From an archaeon (GTDB taxonomy: Archaea; Hydrothermarchaeota; Hydrothermarchaeia; Hydrothermarchaeales; JALUUU01): a stretch of 9,350 nt of DNA. Where the stretch lies: NCBI GenBank assembly GCA_027021185.1, contig JALUUU010000151.1:1-9350 (forward strand), in the 5' to 3' direction. Both the position numbers and the translations under genes were made by a program. Shown in pieces: positions 6,240-9,350 of the stretch. Each line of letters begins with the position of its first letter. Position 1 is the first letter of the stretch. The notes beneath the pieces were generated by a model. That model searched no databases. It saw only the letters and a program-made list of their open reading frames with translations, and was not told the origin of the DNA.

Positions 6240-6348
6240 AGGGCTCTGGAAAAACGGGGAGCAGCGTTTAAATTGGTGGCTAACCCAGCAGAGACCATCT
6301 ATATCTGGAATATAGGGGAGGCTTCTGAATAGATTTACTCGGTGGGGT
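6240..6348 (+). other. Short intergenic region after uppS, no gene seen
   Basis: This gap before the next promoter holds no ATG-initiated frame. The only visible structure is a weak inverted repeat, CTATAT (6299-6304) and ATATAG (6310-6315), with a 5-nt spacer, and an AT run TTTAAAT at 6268-6274. A 19-codon TTG frame at 6273-6332 has no supporting signal. I see no clear terminator. Confidence 0.4.
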
Positions 6349-6363
6349 GAAAAGGTTAATATT
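6349..6363 (+). promoter_or_regulatory. BRE/TATA promoter of the small gene-NYN operon
   Basis: GAAAAGGTTAATATT is identical over 15 nt to the uppS promoter core at 5431-5445. The TATA part (6356-6363) is centred about 28 nt before the ATG at 6388 and roughly 180 nt before the NYN ATG at 6539. Thus either a small leaderless gene begins at 6388, or the NYN gene has a leader of about 150 nt. Confidence 0.65.
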
Positions 6364-6387
6364 GGGCGGACATTCATTTTTCTAATA

Positions 6388-6546
6388 ATGTTTCAAAAAT
6401 TATGCAGGCTAGCCTGCAGAGTCTGTGAAGTAAGACCCCCTCATGGGGTGGAAAGATCCTCGGAACATGGTGGCAGGGCACGAATCAGATTAACTAGCGC
6501 TGAGAGTCTTTTGGCGTTAACGGGGAAGGGAGAGGGAGATGGTTAA
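6388..6546 (+). CDS. Possible small leaderless gene, 52 codons, cysteine- and arginine-rich
   Basis: An ATG sits exactly at leaderless distance from the promoter at 6349-6363 and opens 52 codons ending in TAA at 6544-6546, overlapping the NYN start by 8 nt. The product starts MFQKLCRLACRVCEV and is basic, with Cys6, Cys10 and Cys13 (C-X3-C-X2-C) and His19 and His27, which could make a small metal site; the tail is glycine-rich (TGKGEGDG). I recognise no family. For: promoter spacing, unbroken frame, and overlap with the next gene, as in a coupled operon. Against: three TTA leucine codons are unlike the CTG/CTC-rich neighbours, and the region contains a perfect palindrome and a second hairpin that would also suit a structured leader. 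Confidence 0.45.
   Translation: MFQKLCRLACRVCEVRPPHGVERSSEHGGRARIRLTSAESLLALTGKGEGDG
6403..6418. repeat. Perfect 16-nt palindrome
   Basis: TGCAGGCTAGCCTGCA is its own reverse complement. It lies 15 nt after the candidate start at 6388, about 18 nt into the predicted transcript. A second small hairpin, ACCCC (6435-6439) with GGGGT (6445-6449) and a 5-nt loop, follows. It could be a protein-binding site, an RNA hairpin in a leader, or simply codons of the small gene. Confidence 0.6.
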
Positions 6547-7066
6547 GCTCGCTAAGCCCTCGGTATTCGACAGGTTCGGGAACGTAAGGGAGTATCTCAA
6601 GATCCGCCGCAGCAGGGATGAGAAGCGCAACATTGGGCTTTTGGTCGACGGCCCAAACATGCTCCGGAGAGAATTCAATGTCGACCTGGAGCAGGTCAAG
6701 AAAATAGTGGAGGACATCGGGAACATAAAGGTGGCGAAGGTGTTCCTGAATCAGTACGCCAGTGAGAAGCTCATAGAGGCCCTCACGAATCAGGGCTTCG
6801 AGGTAATTGTGACCCCTGGCGATATCGACGTATACATGGCCATCGAGGCCATGGAGCTTGTGTTCAATCCCAGCATAGACGCCCTGGCATTTATGACCAG
6901 GGACTTGGACTTTCTGCCCGCTATAGCCAAGACCAAGTTCTACGGCAAAGAAACAATAGTTATTGGAGCTGATCCCGGGTTCAGCGCGGCCCTCCAGAAT
7001 GCAGCTGACTACGTCATAACCGCGAAGATAGTGGAGAAAAAAGGAAATAACAACCCGCCGCCATAG
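6539..7066 (+). CDS. NYN-domain (TIGR00288/LabA-DUF88-like) protein, putative PIN-like nuclease
   Basis: 175 residues. The NYN/PIN-like fold is recognised by acidic motifs in order: Asp37 in GLLVDGPNMLR, Asp95 and Asp97 in TPGDIDVYMAIEAM, and Asp122 and Asp124 in TRDLDFLPAI, followed by VIGADPGFSAALQNAADYVI. These acids would bind a metal for RNA cleavage, but archaeal members of this family have no assigned substrate that I know of. A basic extension of about 30 residues (KIRRSRDEKR) precedes the domain. The ATG overlaps the end of the preceding small frame by 8 nt and has a purine-rich upstream region (GGGAAGGGAG, 6523-6532), consistent with translation inside an operon. It ends 9 nt from the convergent methyltransferase gene. 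Confidence 0.88.
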   Translation: MVKLAKPSVFDRFGNVREYLKIRRSRDEKRNIGLLVDGPNMLRREFNVDLEQVKKIVEDIGNIKVAKVFLNQYASEKLIEALTNQGFEVIVTPGDIDVYMAIEAMELVFNPSIDALAFMTRDLDFLPAIAKTKFYGKETIVIGADPGFSAALQNAADYVITAKIVEKKGNNNPPP

Positions 7067-7075
7067 GCTACAAAG

Positions 7076-7942
7076 CTAATCCCTATCCTCCCCAATAGCT
7101 CGGGCAATATTCTCCGCCGCTATCTTAACGTAGGATGGGTCCACCTCAAATCCGATATACTTTACTCCCAGTCTTACGCATGCCACGGCCGTGGTGCCGA
7201 TGCCCATGAAGGGGTCCAGAACAAGGGTCTCATCTCTTACTCCGTGGAGCTTTATGCACATCTCAGGGAGCTTCTCCGGAAAAACCGTTGGATGGAGACG
7301 TTTCTCCCGTATTGTTGGGTAGGGGATGAACCATGTGTTGCCGCGATCCCGGAGATCGGTCTCAGCGGACTTCCACCTCCCTATATTACTCTTGTCCTGG
7401 TACTTCACTCCGATGGCCAGTTTGTCAAGCGCCACGTCCCCTTTTTTGGTGAAGTGAAATATGTACTCATGGCATCCACTCAGAAACTTCTTGCTGTTCA
7501 CAGGCTGATAGTGGCCTACGGCTATGTCGTCCTTGATGTGGGGATAGCGCCCCATGTCTTCTCTGGGGATCGCTATAGACTTAATCCAGTGGATGGTGTT
7601 CTGAAGGGTGAAGTGGCGCCGAAATCGGAGGGCTACGTCTATGCCTATCCAGGGATCTGAAGGCTTTCCCCCTACGTTTAAGAAAAAAGAGGCGTCATCC
7701 TTCATCACCCTCATTGTTTCCTCGGCCACCCGTTCCATCCAGCCGAGGTACTCCTCCCTGGGGCGCTCATCGAAGTATCCGTTGTATTTTTTACCAATGT
7801 TGTAGGGAGGTGATGTAACCACTACGTCAACGGATTTCTCCTTCATCATCCTCATACCCTCGAGGCAGTCAAGGAGATATACTCTATTAACCTTTAATCC
7901 TTGGTGATCAGACTGTTTCCCCGGAGACTGGAGAGGCTTCAT
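7076..7942 (-). CDS. Beta-class amino DNA methyltransferase (probably N4-cytosine or N6-adenine), solitary
   Basis: 288 residues, PF01555-type. The catalytic motif IV TSPPYN (43-48) precedes the AdoMet motif I DPFMGIGTT (243-251), with motif II IGFEVD after it and HPTVFPEKLPE (217-227) as motif X: the beta order. TSPPY is more usual in N4-cytosine enzymes, while DPPY is more usual for N6-adenine, so m4C is the better guess. The middle part (about 110-215) should read the DNA target. No restriction endonuclease is adjacent; the neighbours are argS and an NYN gene, so it is either an orphan regulatory or protective methylase, or its partner is elsewhere. The ATG was kept because VYLLDCLEGM, conserved in the family, must be included. 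It ends 9 nt from the NYN gene. Confidence 0.9.
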   Translation of the reverse strand: MKPLQSPGKQSDHQGLKVNRVYLLDCLEGMRMMKEKSVDVVVTSPPYNIGKKYNGYFDERPREEYLGWMERVAEETMRVMKDDASFFLNVGGKPSDPWIGIDVALRFRRHFTLQNTIHWIKSIAIPREDMGRYPHIKDDIAVGHYQPVNSKKFLSGCHEYIFHFTKKGDVALDKLAIGVKYQDKSNIGRWKSAETDLRDRGNTWFIPYPTIREKRLHPTVFPEKLPEMCIKLHGVRDETLVLDPFMGIGTTAVACVRLGVKYIGFEVDPSYVKIAAENIARAIGEDRD

Positions 7943-7973
7943 ATAGCTATACCCTTCTCACCTGTCAGAGGCG

Positions 7974-7986
7974 ATATATATTAAAT
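7974..7986 (-). promoter_or_regulatory. AT-rich promoter candidate for the methyltransferase
   Basis: On the minus strand this reads ATTTAATATATAT, in the 60-nt gap after argS. Its centre is about 38 nt before the ATG, so the transcript would have a leader of roughly 10-15 nt, just enough for the GAAGGG purine run at 7952-7957. Spacing differs from the leaderless genes, so confidence is moderate. Confidence 0.4.
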
Positions 7987-8002
7987 CTGTGGTGATTTAT
8001 GA

Positions 8003-9350
8003 TCACATCTTCTCCAGGGCCTGAATGCCCATTAGCTGAAGCAGATTTCCGAGGGTGATTTTGGCGGCTTGAACGAGGTTAAGCCTGAAGTCCTTTTTCC
8101 CTGATTTAAGCACGGGCTCGAACATGTAAAACCTGTGGAAGCAGTCGGCGAGGTCCACGGCATAACCCGCTAAGAGGCTGGGCTTCCTGGAGTCAGAGGC
8201 CTGCTCCACTATGTCGGGGAATCTGCCGATGGCTCTCAGAAGGGCTTTCTCGTTTTCGCTCAGTTCCTTCACGCTGAAGGCATCTGGAGGGGTTTCCTTC
8301 TCCAGGATCCTGCAGGCCCTGGCATAGGCGTACTGCACAAAAGGAGAGCCCTGTCGTTCGAAGTCGAGGGCCTCCTCCCACCTGAAGACCATGGGCTTCT
8401 CGGGGGCGATGCGGAGAATGTTGAACCTGACGGCAGCAACGCCCACAGCCTCGGCTATCTCCTCCTTGAGCTTCCTCGGGCTCTCCCCTCGCCGCTTATC
8501 CACCTCGGCATAGGCGCGCCTCACACTCTCCTCCAGAAGGTCGTCAACGGATATGAAGACGCCCCTCCTGGTTGACATAGATCCTTCAGGGAGGGTTATG
8601 AACTCATAAATAATCACCTCCGGCTCTGGGACTCCAAGGATACTATGGACGGCCCTGAGCTGATTAGCCAGGAGCTTGTGGTCTGCTCCCAGGATATCGA
8701 TAACTCTTCCCAGATTGGCCTTCCATATGTGGTAGGCGATATCCCTGGTGGCGTATAGGTGAGTTCCGTCGCTTCTGGTGAGAACCAGCTCTTTCTCAAG
8801 GCCGAAGCTCCTCAGATCCAGGGAGAGGACTTCGTTCTTTTTGGCGTATCTGGTTTTCCTGAGCTTCTCCAGCACCTTACTCACGGAGGAGTCCCGGACA
8901 AACCTGCTCTCCCAGACGTATCGGTCATGGCCGATCCCTAGACGATTCAGGGTTTCCCTTATACCGCTGAGACAGTACTCAGCAGCCTCCCGAAACTCTT
9001 TCTCAACATCTTCGTCCCCCTCCTCGTATCTCTTTATTAACTCGCCGATCTCGCCCTGGGCGGCCTCGTCCTCCTCCAGAAGCTGGTTCGCCTTAACGTA
9101 AACCTCGGCCACAGCGGCGTCTTTTTTCTTTTGCAGATCCAGCTTAAACCTCCTCAGCCCCCAGACCACAACCGCCAGCTGCTTACCCATATCGTTGACA
9201 TAGAAATGGGTTTCAACGTCATATCCTGAAAACCTCAAAACCCTCGCAAGGGTGTCGCCGATTATAGCGTTCCTTCCGTGGCCTATGTGCAGGGGGCCGT
9301 CAGGGTTTGCGGAGGTGTGCTCAAGGATGATCTTGCCTTTGTTACGTCCT
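8003..9350 (-). CDS. argS: Arginyl-tRNA synthetase, 5' end cut off by the window edge
   Basis: The frame stays open to the right edge, giving 448 residues of the C-terminal part of a protein usually about 550-600 long; the true start is outside. Near the edge, HTSANPDGPLHIGHGRNA includes the class I HIGH motif (codons at 9278-9289), followed by GYDVETHFYVNDMGKQ, typical of ArgS. The KMSKS-loop equivalent is GSMSTRRG (codons around 8567-8578), the MSTR form known in many ArgS. The C-terminal DALR anticodon-binding domain starts near GSPFVQYAYARACRI and ends with LLQLMGIQALEKM, the normal family end, so the 3' end is complete. The enzyme charges tRNA-Arg in the cytoplasm. An internal ATG at 9238 lies after HIGH and cannot be the start. 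The missing part should hold the N-terminal additional domain. Confidence 0.96.
   Translation of the reverse strand, partial: GRNKGKIILEHTSANPDGPLHIGHGRNAIIGDTLARVLRFSGYDVETHFYVNDMGKQLAVVVWGLRRFKLDLQKKKDAAVAEVYVKANQLLEEDEAAQGEIGELIKRYEEGDEDVEKEFREAAEYCLSGIRETLNRLGIGHDRYVWESRFVRDSSVSKVLEKLRKTRYAKKNEVLSLDLRSFGLEKELVLTRSDGTHLYATRDIAYHIWKANLGRVIDILGADHKLLANQLRAVHSILGVPEPEVIIYEFITLPEGSMSTRRGVFISVDDLLEESVRRAYAEVDKRRGESPRKLKEEIAEAVGVAAVRFNILRIAPEKPMVFRWEEALDFERQGSPFVQYAYARACRILEKETPPDAFSVKELSENEKALLRAIGRFPDIVEQASDSRKPSLLAGYAVDLADCFHRFYMFEPVLKSGKKDFRLNLVQAAKITLGNLLQLMGIQALEKM

Noticed and set aside
6273..6332. 19-codon TTG-initiated frame between uppS and the next promoter
   Set aside because: Too short, no SD, and no homology that I recognise.
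6403..6512. Faint resemblance to the 3' end of 23S rRNA (GAAGTAAGACCCC, then CACGAATCAGATTAACTA)
   Set aside because: The likeness is to remembered bacterial sequences, with gaps and without the rest of the domain. A promoter-spaced reading frame explains the region better, and no other rRNA is nearby.
7885..7895. Promoter-like AAAGGTTAATA on the minus strand inside the methyltransferase N-terminus
   Set aside because: It resembles the core promoters, but a transcript from it would start after the conserved VYLLDCLEGM codons. It is probably just coding sequence (GLKVNR).

Overview
The window is an ordinary chromosomal stretch from an archaeon. The evidence is a tritrans,polycis-type undecaprenyl diphosphate synthase, an archaeal NYN-domain protein of the TIGR00288 kind, an archaeal type II/IV pilus-like membrane platform protein, and an arginyl-tRNA synthetase with an MSTR version of KMSKS. 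The promoters also fit: several genes have a BRE/TATA-like element centred 25-28 nt before the start codon and no Shine-Dalgarno, as expected for leaderless transcripts. Genes inside operons do carry purine-rich SD sites. Gene density is high, with overlapping and convergent ends. I cannot place the lineage more finely than archaea, probably euryarchaeal in the wide sense. No mobile element, CRISPR array, tRNA or rRNA was found.

Layout, left to right. (1) 1-1063, plus strand: the tail of a membrane protein and a complete T2SF/TadC-like platform protein, the end of a pilus or secretion operon. (2) 1096-2588, plus strand: pyrK and thyX overlap by 4 nt and share a promoter, so two redox enzymes of pyrimidine and thymidylate synthesis are coupled. 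(3) 2592-4731, minus strand: a class I aminotransferase followed by an M42 metallo-aminopeptidase whose TTG start and strong SD lie in the end of the aminotransferase gene. (4) 4732-4781: a 50-bp divergent region with one TATA element at the right distance for both flanking genes. (5) 4782-5273: a YfcE/MJ0936-type phosphodiesterase. (6) 5274-5468: a 16-bp stem-loop with its own TATA-like element and a loop carrying the 16S anti-Shine-Dalgarno 9-mer, then the uppS promoter. (7) 5469-6239: uppS. (8) 6240-7066: a promoter sharing a 15-nt core with that of uppS, a possible 52-codon small gene, and an overlapping NYN-domain gene. (9) 7076-9350, minus strand: a solitary beta-class DNA methyltransferase downstream of an argS gene that runs off the right edge.

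Most genes are housekeeping: pyrimidine synthesis, amino acid and peptide turnover, lipid carrier synthesis and tRNA charging. The least explained parts are the stem-loop RNA candidate at 5306-5370, the small leaderless gene candidate at 6388-6546, and a ThyX whose RHR signature reads EHR. All functional calls come from reading motifs by eye; no database search was possible.
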